Below are positions 8,456 through 15,517 of a stretch of 31,119 nt of DNA, piece after piece (position 1 is the stretch's first letter; every line of letters begins with the position of its first letter). The DNA lies in contig PFHN01000030.1 of NCBI GenBank assembly GCA_002782305.1, positions 1 through 31,119 on the forward strand, read 5' to 3'. The notes below the pieces were generated by a model, which saw nothing but the letters and a program-made list of their open reading frames with translations, made no database searches and was not told where the DNA came from. This stretch comes from Candidatus Moranbacteria bacterium CG_4_8_14_3_um_filter_41_13 (lineage in GTDB: Bacteria > Patescibacteriota > Minisyncoccia > Moranbacterales > UBA1568). The translations under genes were made by a program, and so were the position numbers.

Positions 8456-9526
8456 ATGATGAATATACGAGAGTCTTTTACAGGACGCGAATGGCTTGGT
8501 ATCAGTGTTGTGCCGGTACTTGGTATTTTGAGTTTCCAGGCGTGGACATCTTTTCAAAGAGTGATGTCTGACAGTGCTTTTTCTTTGTGGTATCCGATTG
8601 GCTGGTTTTCCTTCTTAGCGAGTCTCTTTTTTCTCGGCACGGTTGTTTGGAACAGAACCACGCTTCGTGTACTTGGTGGTTTGATGCTCTTTTTACCTGG
8701 GCTCTATTTCATCAGGTCATGGGAGTATCTTGGGGTGGGGATAGTATCTTTTTTCCTTTTCTTTTTTGGATCATCAGCAGTGATGAAGGAAGCGGAAAAT
8801 CATCTTCATTTTCATTTCTTCAAAAACGTCCGAGGAGGATCTTTCTTTTTTGTGTTGGGACTTTCTCTCCTCCTGTCGACTGGTTATTATGTATCTTTGA
8901 AAAATGTTTCTTGGGAAGAGATGGTACCTCGGTTTCGGCTTGGTGATGGTATGACAAAAATGATTTTCAAGACAGCTGGGATACTGAATCCAAGTTTTGC
9001 AGAACTGTCGAAAGAAGATATGACTGTTGACGATTTCCTGCGTACACTGAATACGCATACAGAAACCGATGCTCAGGTAGAGACGTCAGATACCAATACG
9101 AAAGATATAACATCCTTTTTTCCAGAGATGAACCAATTACTGAAACAACAGAACATTTCTTTTGTTTTTGATGTGAATCAATCAAAAACCGCTGAGGCAC
9201 TGTTTCTTGAAAGTGGTCGGAAGCAAATTGCGTCTCTTGCAGGAAGACCGGTGTCTGGTGATGAAAAACTTTCTCTCGTACTCTCGTCTGCTGTACAAAA
9301 TAAATTGATTGCACTGATGAATGGAGGTGAGACGATTCGTCATATACCCTCTCAAGTTATTCCGTTCTTTCTCGCCTTACTTCTTTTTTTGACGCTTCTG
9401 TCTCTTTCTTCGCTTATCGTCCCTCTGTGCATACTTCTTTCGAGTATTTTTTTCTTCTTTTTTTGTAAGCTGGGTTGGCTCACACTTGCAACGATGCCTG
9501 TCGAGCAGGAATATCTCAAAAGATAA
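8456..9526 (+). CDS. Polytopic membrane protein with extracytoplasmic domain, unknown function
   Basis: This protein of 356 aa is not one I recognise. About four hydrophobic segments lie in the first 150 residues (near 13-31, 45-62, 68-110 as one or two passes, and 127-147). A polar domain of roughly 150 residues follows, with no Cys and some Thr/Asp-rich sequence (about 155-305). Two further hydrophobic segments end the protein (about 307-330 and 331-350), before a short charged tail. ATG codons at 8456 and 8459 are adjacent, and either could start. It lies 33 bases after the epimerase and just ahead of the dnaJ operator, so it may be the last gene of the glycan cluster or stand alone. Function cannot be assigned. 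Confidence 0.72.
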   Translation: MMNIRESFTGREWLGISVVPVLGILSFQAWTSFQRVMSDSAFSLWYPIGWFSFLASLFFLGTVVWNRTTLRVLGGLMLFLPGLYFIRSWEYLGVGIVSFFLFFFGSSAVMKEAENHLHFHFFKNVRGGSFFFVLGLSLLLSTGYYVSLKNVSWEEMVPRFRLGDGMTKMIFKTAGILNPSFAELSKEDMTVDDFLRTLNTHTETDAQVETSDTNTKDITSFFPEMNQLLKQQNISFVFDVNQSKTAEALFLESGRKQIASLAGRPVSGDEKLSLVLSSAVQNKLIALMNGGETIRHIPSQVIPFFLALLLFLTLLSLSSLIVPLCILLSSIFFFFFCKLGWLTLATMPVEQEYLKR

Positions 9527-9535
9527 GAAATCAAA

Positions 9536-9562
9536 TTAGCACTCACTTCATAGGATTGCCAA
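9536..9562 (+). promoter_or_regulatory. CIRCE operator (HrcA-binding site) upstream of dnaJ
   Basis: The left arm TTAGCACTC (9536-9544) matches the CIRCE consensus exactly. A 9-base spacer follows, then GATTGCCAA (9554-9562), which matches seven of nine bases of the consensus right arm GAGTGCTAA. The spacing is exactly that of CIRCE. The right arm contains the -35 box of the dnaJ promoter, so HrcA bound here would block RNA polymerase. No hrcA gene is in the window. Confidence 0.82.
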
Positions 9563-9584
9563 TTTTTTCGTTTTGGGGTAGAAT
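9556..9584 (+). promoter_or_regulatory. dnaJ promoter
   Basis: TTGCCA (9556-9561, five of six), a 17-base spacer and TAGAAT (9579-9584, five of six) form a strong housekeeping promoter. Expected start is near 9591, giving a leader of about 42 bases. The -35 box lies inside the right CIRCE arm, consistent with heat-inducible repression by HrcA. Confidence 0.75.
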
Positions 9585-9632
9585 GAAAAGCGTACAAAGA
9601 AGAATTTGATTGATATAAAGAGTATACGGAAT

Positions 9633-10730
9633 ATGGCAAATTATTATGAAACATTAGGGGTGCCGAAGAATGCCTCTCAAGATGATATTAAGAAAGCTTT
9701 TCGCAAGCTCGCTCATAAACATCATCCTGATAAGACTGGCGGTGACGAGAAGAAGTTTAAAGAAGTGAATGAAGCCTATCAAGTCCTTTCTGATAAAGAG
9801 AAGCGTGCCAGATATGATCAGACGGGTCAAGACTTCCATAGTCAGGGTCAACCAGGCGCAGGTGCCGGACAGGGTTTTGGTGGTTTTGGAGGATTTTCTC
9901 AAGGTGGAAATGCTTCTGGTTTTGATTTTTCTGGCACTGGCTTTGAGGATATTTTCGGAGACATTTTTGGAGGCGGAGGAGGTCGTTCACACACACGGTC
10001 GCGTGGTGGTTCGGATATTGCTGTCGATGTAGAGATTTCTTTCGAAGAAATGGTACGGGGCGTGAAGAAGAATATTCGTTTGCGGAAATTATCGTATTGT
10101 GATTTCTGTCATGGTACAGGAGGCGATCCGAAGTCAAGAGAAGAAATATGTTCAGATTGTGGTGGCAATGGACAGATACGTCGTACCGTGCAAACAGTGT
10201 TTGGCGCTTTTGCTCAAGCAGTCACCTGTGAACGCTGTCATGGGCGTGGCAGAGTATACAAAGAAAAATGTCCATTGTGTCACGGTGATGGACGCGTGAA
10301 CAAAGAAGAAGAAATACCTATCAATATTCCTGCTGGTATCGATAACAATCAGACGCTTTCTCTGGAAGGGTATGGTACAGCAGGAGAAGATGGAGCACCT
10401 GCGGGTGATCTTCTCGTGACAGTCCATATCACTCCCCATACCTTCTTGAAGCGCAGAGGAAATGATATCACCTCAGAAGTACAGATTACCTTCCCTCAGG
10501 CAGTACTGGGAGATAAAATCAACATTGAAACTATTGAAGGTGCGGTGGCAATGAAGATACCCGCAGGGACGCAGTCTGGCGAAGTGTTTCGTATTCGTGG
10601 TAAGGGTGTTCCGGTACTTGGCCATTTTGGTCGAGGGGATCATCTGGTGACACTAACTCTTGTTGTTCCAAAGAAAGTATCGCGTGAAGAAAAAGGACTC
10701 ATTGAAAAACTGGGGCAATTAGAATCTTAA
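9633..10730 (+). CDS. dnaJ: Chaperone protein DnaJ
   Basis: This is the co-chaperone that binds unfolded proteins and stimulates DnaK ATPase. The protein has 365 aa from the ATG at 9633, which gives the family start MANYYETLGV; an upstream in-frame ATG or alternative codon at 9606 would add nine atypical residues. Domains in order are the J domain with HPD at 31-33, a Gly/Phe-rich region (about 74-116), and a zinc domain with all four CxxCxGxG repeats (C156/C159, C173/C176, C199/C202, C213/C216). The C-terminal substrate-binding domains end with the usual RGKGVP and GDHLV elements. It is a full type I DnaJ. It is preceded by a CIRCE operator and promoter and followed by a strong terminator, so it is apparently a single-gene heat-shock unit. 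Neither dnaK nor grpE is in the window. Confidence 0.97.
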   Translation: MANYYETLGVPKNASQDDIKKAFRKLAHKHHPDKTGGDEKKFKEVNEAYQVLSDKEKRARYDQTGQDFHSQGQPGAGAGQGFGGFGGFSQGGNASGFDFSGTGFEDIFGDIFGGGGGRSHTRSRGGSDIAVDVEISFEEMVRGVKKNIRLRKLSYCDFCHGTGGDPKSREEICSDCGGNGQIRRTVQTVFGAFAQAVTCERCHGRGRVYKEKCPLCHGDGRVNKEEEIPINIPAGIDNNQTLSLEGYGTAGEDGAPAGDLLVTVHITPHTFLKRRGNDITSEVQITFPQAVLGDKINIETIEGAVAMKIPAGTQSGEVFRIRGKGVPVLGHFGRGDHLVTLTLVVPKKVSREEKGLIEKLGQLES

Positions 10731-10743
10731 GGAAGTATGAGTG

Positions 10744-10776
10744 AAGAAGCCTTGAAACGATATCAAGGCTTCTTTT
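10744..10776 (+). terminator. Intrinsic terminator after dnaJ
   Basis: A perfect 12-bp stem pairs AAGAAGCCTTGA (10744-10755) with TCAAGGCTTCTT (10763-10774) around a 7-base loop, with TTTTG overlapping and following the stem. It lies 14 bases after the dnaJ stop and before the receiver-gene promoter. Confidence 0.88.
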
Positions 10777-10814
10777 GCTTTTCAGGGCGCCTCATTGTAT
10801 AATAGAGGTATAAT
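10775..10814 (+). promoter_or_regulatory. Promoter region of the receiver-recJ genes with two TATAAT boxes
   Basis: TTGCTT (10775-10780), a 17-base spacer and a perfect TATAAT (10798-10803) make a promoter. A second perfect TATAAT (10809-10814) lies 11 bases further on without an evident -35. Expected start is near 10810 or 10821, giving a short leader before the ATG at 10841. Confidence 0.6.
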
Positions 10815-10840
10815 TTTTATCCATAAGAAAGATTAAGAGT

Positions 10841-11395
10841 ATGCACAATTTGATTCAAGTACTCCTCGTTGATGATGATGAAAATAGCCGCACACTTTAT
10901 GCAGAGAGTTTGCGAGCGGTGAATTTTGAAGTTGTAGAGGCTAAGGATGGACTCGAAGGTTTGGAGCTGGCGACGAAACATGCCCCGAACATTATTGTAT
11001 CTGGTATTATTATGCCGAGGATGGATGGCTTTCAGCTCGTTGAATCACTGAAGAAAAATGTCTCTACGATGCATATCCCAGTACTTTTCCTTTCTCACTT
11101 AGGCAGAGGAGAGGATGAGAAGCGTGCCAAAGAGTTGGGGGTGGCAAATTTTCTGCTTCGAGATATGACAACGCCCAATGAGATGGTGGAAGCTATTAAT
11201 GCGTGCTTAGTTTCTGATACATACGTACTGGGTATTGATGCCTTTAATTTTGATGCCGAAAAATTCGCGAAAGCTTTCAATCTAAACACTGATTTTATTT
11301 GTTCCGAAGAAAAACCAGGTGGTCGTATTACTCTGACGTTGAAGAAGAATAAAAAAGGGGACAGAAGTTTTGACGCTGAAGTGACGTGCTCATAA
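10841..11395 (+). CDS. Receiver-domain protein lacking the phospho-acceptor Asp, with unknown C-terminal part
   Basis: Residues 4-124 of this 184-aa protein form a CheY-like receiver domain: VLLVDDDENS carries the acidic pocket (Asp11-13), PRMDGFQLVESL follows the active-site loop, and VLFLSHLG provides the conserved Ser85. The expected phospho-acceptor Asp in the IIVSGIIMP loop is Gly55 (codon GGT), and the conserved Lys of the fifth strand is Arg107, followed by Asp instead of Pro. It should therefore not be phosphorylated in the normal way. Residues 125-184 include a basic KKNKKGDR stretch and match no output domain I recognise; there is no DNA-binding helix-turn-helix evident. It lies 23 bases before recJ and probably shares its promoter. 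No histidine kinase is nearby. Confidence 0.82.
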   Translation: MHNLIQVLLVDDDENSRTLYAESLRAVNFEVVEAKDGLEGLELATKHAPNIIVSGIIMPRMDGFQLVESLKKNVSTMHIPVLFLSHLGRGEDEKRAKELGVANFLLRDMTTPNEMVEAINACLVSDTYVLGIDAFNFDAEKFAKAFNLNTDFICSEEKPGGRITLTLKKNKKGDRSFDAEVTCS

Positions 11396-11418
11396 TGAAT
11401 TGATACCTATTCCTTCTT

Positions 11419-13134
11419 ATGGCTGTATGGAAATATAGAGTGGAAGATATCCAAGAGAAGAGTACATCAGGAAAATATCACCCAGTTATTGAAACGCTTC
11501 TTGAAACGAGAGGATATGATGATGAAGAATCTCGTCAGCGTTTTTTGTTTCCAAGTTTTGATCGTGATATCTATGATCCTTTTTTGTTTTCACAGATGGA
11601 GAGAGTGGTTTCTCGTATTGGAGAGACAAAGAAGAATAAGGAAACAATTGGTGTTTTTGGAGATTTTGATGCTGATGGCGTGACGTCGTCAGTGATCATT
11701 CGTGAGGCGCTCACGGCTCTTCATATCCCTGTCGAAGTCTATATTCCTGAGAAGATGAATGAAGGACACGGATTCAACATTCTCGCAGTGGATTTTTTTG
11801 AGAGTAAAGGTATTAAGCTTATTTTGACGCTCGATTGTGGTATGACCAACCATGAAGCTATTTCGGAAGCGAAAAAACGAGGTATCGAAACGATTGTCGT
11901 CGATCATCATCATGTGCCAGAGATATTGCCTGAAGCGTATGCTATTATCAATCCAAAAATTGCCACGGAAACCTATCCCTTTCGGGAACTCTGTGGTGCG
12001 GGGACAAGTTTCAAAGTCGCTCAGGCATTATTTTTGCGTTATATTCCAGAGGAGCAAGACCAGCTCAAATGGATACTTGATGTCGTAGCCATTGGTACGG
12101 TAGCGGATGTGATGCCTCTTATCGGTGAGAATAGAGCAATCGTGAAGTATGGTCTTATTGTACTTTCAAAAACTCGTCGCGTGGGTCTAGAGGAGATGTT
12201 CTCAGTAGGAAGAATCAAGATTGATGAAGATACTATTCCAGATGCACATACGATTGGATTTCAGATAGCACCACGTATTAATGCTGCTTCGCGGATGGCG
12301 CACGCAATGCTCGCTCATAACCTGCTTATAGAGAAGGATCGTGCTCGTGCGAGGGTACTGGCACTTGAGCTTGATGCATACAATGTCGCTCGTCAGAAAA
12401 TCAGTGCAACGACAACCAACGAAGTGAGAGCGATAGCAGTAGAGAAATATAGTGAGAGGAAGTTTATTTTTGCTCTTGATGAGAAATTTCCTTTTGGTAT
12501 TATTGGGCTCGTTGCAGGACGTATCGCAAATGAGTTCCACAAACCGACGTGTGTACTGACGCGTGGCGAAACAGAGAGCAGAGGGTCTTTTCGCAGTATT
12601 CCAGAATTGAATGTGATAGAAATTATCGAACAATGTGGTGATTTATTGAAGAAGTTCGGTGGACACGCACAGGCAGCTGGTATGACAATCGAGAATAAGA
12701 ATATCGATGCGTTCTATGAGAAGTTTGATGCCTTGGCCACAGAGGTACTGGCAGATGTGATCACACAGCCAGAAATATGGGTAGATATGAAACTCCATCC
12801 AGAACACATTACTCAGTCCCTTGTCCGAGATTTAACCTTGTTTGCACCTTTTGGAGAAGGTAATCCAGAACCAGTATTTGCACTGGAAAATATGCTTATT
12901 GAAGAAGTGCGTTTTGTGGGGAACGGTGAGAAACATATGAAATTCCGTCTTGCTCAAAAAGAGGGAGGTACAAAAGTTTTCGATGCTATCGGATTTTCTC
13001 TCGGTAAACAGTTTCCTGACTTGAAGCAAGGAAACGTGATTGACGTTCTCTTTCAATTGAGTGAGAATACTTGGAATGGTAAAACAACTATCCAGTTGAA
13101 ACTGTTAGACATCCGTCCAAAAATTTCTGTGTAA
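11419..13134 (+). CDS. recJ: Single-stranded-DNA-specific exonuclease RecJ
   Basis: RecJ is a 5'-3' single-strand exonuclease of the DHH phosphoesterase family, used in recombination and mismatch or base-excision repair. The protein has 571 aa, normal for the family. Metal-binding motifs are GDFDADG (Asp82, 84, 86), LTLDCG with Asp139, the DHH at 162-164, and IGTVADVMPLIGENR (near 225-239). The DHHA1 part has GIIGLVAGRIA (360-370) and GGHAQAAG (414-421). A C-terminal OB-like domain follows to the end. It starts 23 bases after the receiver gene and is probably cotranscribed with it. The next gene, RNase HI, is separated by 163 bases with an inverted repeat. Confidence 0.96.
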   Translation: MAVWKYRVEDIQEKSTSGKYHPVIETLLETRGYDDEESRQRFLFPSFDRDIYDPFLFSQMERVVSRIGETKKNKETIGVFGDFDADGVTSSVIIREALTALHIPVEVYIPEKMNEGHGFNILAVDFFESKGIKLILTLDCGMTNHEAISEAKKRGIETIVVDHHHVPEILPEAYAIINPKIATETYPFRELCGAGTSFKVAQALFLRYIPEEQDQLKWILDVVAIGTVADVMPLIGENRAIVKYGLIVLSKTRRVGLEEMFSVGRIKIDEDTIPDAHTIGFQIAPRINAASRMAHAMLAHNLLIEKDRARARVLALELDAYNVARQKISATTTNEVRAIAVEKYSERKFIFALDEKFPFGIIGLVAGRIANEFHKPTCVLTRGETESRGSFRSIPELNVIEIIEQCGDLLKKFGGHAQAAGMTIENKNIDAFYEKFDALATEVLADVITQPEIWVDMKLHPEHITQSLVRDLTLFAPFGEGNPEPVFALENMLIEEVRFVGNGEKHMKFRLAQKEGGTKVFDAIGFSLGKQFPDLKQGNVIDVLFQLSENTWNGKTTIQLKLLDIRPKISV

Positions 13135-13148
13135 ATCTCGTTCTTTAT

Positions 13149-13223
13149 ACACAGGGGGGGGATACAGTGTCTTGACCCTTTTTTGTTTGAGATGTCACTC
13201 GAAGTGATTATCCCCAGCTGTGT
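13149..13223. repeat. Imperfect inverted repeat with a G8 tract, enclosing a small hairpin
   Basis: ACACAG plus a run of G and ATA (13149-13164) faces TATCCCCAGCTGTGT (13209-13223), pairing at both ends around a mismatched centre. Between them lies a perfect hairpin, TCACT, CGA, AGTGA (13195-13207). The eight consecutive G (13154-13161) stand out in this AT-leaning DNA. It fills most of the gap between recJ and RNase HI. It could be a transcription end structure or a regulatory RNA fold; no classic terminator T tract follows the outer stem. Confidence 0.45.
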
Positions 13224-13297
13224 TTGTTGATTATTCTTTATAGCAGAGATAATTTCTATATGGTACAATATGTCTATTAGGAGAGTGATGAAAAAAT

Positions 13298-13726
13298 ATG
13301 GAAAAAATAGTGATGTATAGCGATGGCGGATCACGGGGTAATCCTGGTCCAGCAGCTCTCGGTGTTTATATAGAAACACTGAATAAAAAATATGGTGAGT
13401 TTCTCGGAACAAAGACGAACAACGAAGCTGAATATTCAGCTATCATTTTTGGTTTGAAAAAAATAAAATCTCTGATTGGAAAAGCTGTGGCGAAAAAAAC
13501 GGCTATCGAATGTCGGATGGACAGTGAACTCGCTTGCAAACAACTGAATCACGAATACAAGATAGAGAATGAAAAATTACAGCCACTTTTTCTTGAAATA
13601 TGGAACTTGATACTCGATTTTTTGGAGGTGAAGTTTGTTCATATACGGAGAGAGTATAATACTGTAGCTGATGCATGTGCCAATGAAGCGATGGACAATG
13701 CAGAAAAAAAGAAACAATTATTTTAG
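13298..13726 (+). CDS. Ribonuclease HI (RNase H family)
   Basis: It cleaves RNA in RNA-DNA hybrids. The protein has 142 aa, close to the usual 150. The catalytic acidic residues are visible as Asp9 in YSDGGSRGNPGP, Glu43 in TNNEAEY, Asp75 in RMDSEL and Asp125 in NTVADACANEAMD. There is no N-terminal hybrid-binding domain and no fused phosphatase domain. A good AGGAG motif (13279-13283) lies 14 bases before the ATG, slightly far. A GTG/ATG closer to it (13285, 13288) opens only a 12-codon frame, so the ATG at 13298 is preferred. A TACAAT box (13264-13269) lacks a clear -35. Confidence 0.92.
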   Translation: MEKIVMYSDGGSRGNPGPAALGVYIETLNKKYGEFLGTKTNNEAEYSAIIFGLKKIKSLIGKAVAKKTAIECRMDSELACKQLNHEYKIENEKLQPLFLEIWNLILDFLEVKFVHIRREYNTVADACANEAMDNAEKKKQLF

Positions 13727-13753
13727 AAAATATACATTACTGACTGTACCATT

Positions 13754-14776
13754 ATGCTGACCAAAAAAAGAATCATCATGAGCATATTTATCATCCTCGC
13801 TGTGTGGGGTGGGGTAGTATATTATCGAAGCACAAAGACAGCGGTTCTGGTTCAGACAGAAACAGTCAAACGGGGCACTCTCTCTGAAACAGTAAGTGTG
13901 ACAGGAGAAGTAGTGCCGAAGGATTATGCAGATTTTGCTTTCCAGAGTACAGGGACTGTCGATGAAGTGAATGTCAAAGAGGGTGATATAGTGACCACTG
14001 GACAGCGTATTGCGTCCATCGATCGCACGGTTCTTTTCTCACAACTTAAACAGGCGAGAGTTGCTCTTGCCATCGTAGAACAAAGCGATAAGCAGGCACA
14101 TCTGCGTCGTAATGCTTCAGGGAAAAGCTGGGCTGATTTGAAACCTGAAGAACGTGCTGCTATAAAATTGAAGACCGAGCAAGCGAGAGAAAATGTACGT
14201 ACACTCGAATCACAAATGAAACAAAATGTTCTCCTGGCGCCATTTGATGGGCAGATTACGAGACTGAATCTTCGTGTCGGTGAGGTCGTTACCTTGGGTA
14301 AAGTTGTTGGTCGTATTTACCATGCGAATGGCTTCATTGTTGAATCACGCATACCAGAATCAGATATTGTGAAAATTACTCGTGATATGGAATCGCGGAT
14401 TACTTTTGACGCACTTTCGGCCGACGAAATAGCTCTAGCAAAAGTATCTGCTATCGCTGTGTCTGCGACTACTATCCAGGATGTTGTTTCTTATGTTGTG
14501 AAATTTGAGCTCAGTAACTCAGATGCTCGTCTGAAAGATGGTATGACGGCGAATATTGATATTGAAACAGCCAGGAGAGACGATGTTCTGATGGTACCAT
14601 TCCGCGCTCTGACGAAGGAAAATAGTAAGACATATGCCGAAGTAAAACAGCTTGATGGAACATTTATGAAAACAGAAGTGAAAACTGGTCTTGAAGGTGA
14701 TGATGGCACTATCGAAATCAAATCAGGACTCAAGGAAGGTGATGCAGTGACTATCGGATCAGTACAGGTGAAATAA
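13754..14776 (+). CDS. Periplasmic-adaptor-type subunit of a MacAB-like ABC exporter (HlyD/RND adaptor family)
   Basis: This protein of 340 aa has an N-terminal membrane anchor (about residues 7-24). A first lipoyl half around GTVDEVNVKEGDIVTTGQ is followed by a helical hairpin (about residues 92-157) and the returning lipoyl half LLAPFDGQITRLNLRVGEVV. Beta-barrel and membrane-proximal domains complete it, with DGMTANIDIET and the C-terminal GLKEGDAVTIG. In MacA/HlyD proteins this architecture links an inner-membrane pump to the substrate path. Here it lies directly before an ABC ATPase and two MacB-type permeases, so it is the adaptor of that exporter. CPR bacteria are thought to lack an outer membrane, so a TolC partner is not expected; the adaptor may act as in Gram-positive MacAB-like systems. 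Confidence 0.9.
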   Translation: MLTKKRIIMSIFIILAVWGGVVYYRSTKTAVLVQTETVKRGTLSETVSVTGEVVPKDYADFAFQSTGTVDEVNVKEGDIVTTGQRIASIDRTVLFSQLKQARVALAIVEQSDKQAHLRRNASGKSWADLKPEERAAIKLKTEQARENVRTLESQMKQNVLLAPFDGQITRLNLRVGEVVTLGKVVGRIYHANGFIVESRIPESDIVKITRDMESRITFDALSADEIALAKVSAIAVSATTIQDVVSYVVKFELSNSDARLKDGMTANIDIETARRDDVLMVPFRALTKENSKTYAEVKQLDGTFMKTEVKTGLEGDDGTIEIKSGLKEGDAVTIGSVQVK

Positions 14777-14794
14777 TATACCAGAACAAATCCT

Positions 14795-15517
14795 ATGAGT
14801 CTCATCGCAGTTTCAAATTTGGAAAAAACATACAAGAACGAAGATGTGGAAACCAAAGCTCTCTCCTCAGCAACTTTTCGTATCGAGAAAGGGGAGTTTA
14901 TTTCCATTATGGGTCCATCAGGGTCAGGCAAATCGACACTAATGCAGATACTTGGTCTTCTTGATCGGGCGACTGGTGGAACTTATTTTCTTGAGGGTAA
15001 AGATGTGACGAAGTTTACAGATGATGAACTCGCACGTCTCCGGAATAAGACCATCGGTTTCGTCTTTCAGGCGTTCAACCTTTTGCCGAAGACAAGCGTG
15101 TATGAGAACGTCGAGCTCCCGCTTCTCTATGATGATCAGTCGATAGAGAAGAATGAAAAGAAAGTTTTGGAGGCTATTACCGCTGTTGATATGGTGCATC
15201 GGAAAGATTATCTTTCGAGTCAGCTCTCAGGAGGCGAGAAACAGCGTGTGGCTATTGCCAGAGCCCTCGTGAATAATCCAGAGATTATTTTTGCGGATGA
15301 GCCGACAGGAAACCTTGATTCCAAAGCAGGATTACAGGTAATGGCTATCCTCCAGAAACTCAATGATGCCGGACATACCATTGTCCTCGTGACACACGAA
15401 ACTTACACCGCTGAACACGCGAAACGAATTCTTTCGATGAAAGATGGACAAATCATTGGTGATACCCTTGTCACCAATCGCCGTATTGCCAAAGAAGGGG
15501 AAATATTTCTCAAATGA
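14795..15517 (+). CDS. ABC exporter ATPase, MacB/LolD type
   Basis: This stand-alone nucleotide-binding domain of 240 aa powers the adjoining permeases. It has Walker A GPSGSGKST (40-48), Q-loop FVFQAFNLLP (89-98), signature LSGGE (144-148), Walker B IIFADEPTGNLDS (164-176) and the switch His in VTHE. The NLDS and FNLLP elements are typical of the MacB/LolD/FtsE group. The stop codon overlaps the ATG of the first permease (ATGA), so translation is coupled. It is 18 bases downstream of the adaptor gene. One ATPase gene serves two different permease genes, suggesting an ATPase dimer under a permease heterodimer. Confidence 0.95.
   Translation: MSLIAVSNLEKTYKNEDVETKALSSATFRIEKGEFISIMGPSGSGKSTLMQILGLLDRATGGTYFLEGKDVTKFTDDELARLRNKTIGFVFQAFNLLPKTSVYENVELPLLYDDQSIEKNEKKVLEAITAVDMVHRKDYLSSQLSGGEKQRVAIARALVNNPEIIFADEPTGNLDSKAGLQVMAILQKLNDAGHTIVLVTHETYTAEHAKRILSMKDGQIIGDTLVTNRRIAKEGEIFLK

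Noticed and set aside
7997..8557. Minus-strand open frame of 186 codons over the epimerase end and the next gene start
   Set aside because: It overlaps two real genes, is rich in Ile/His and low-complexity, and has no promoter or ribosome site.
13285..13320. GTG/ATG start next to the AGGAG motif before RNase HI
   Set aside because: The frame stops after 12 codons; the RNase HI frame begins at 13298.
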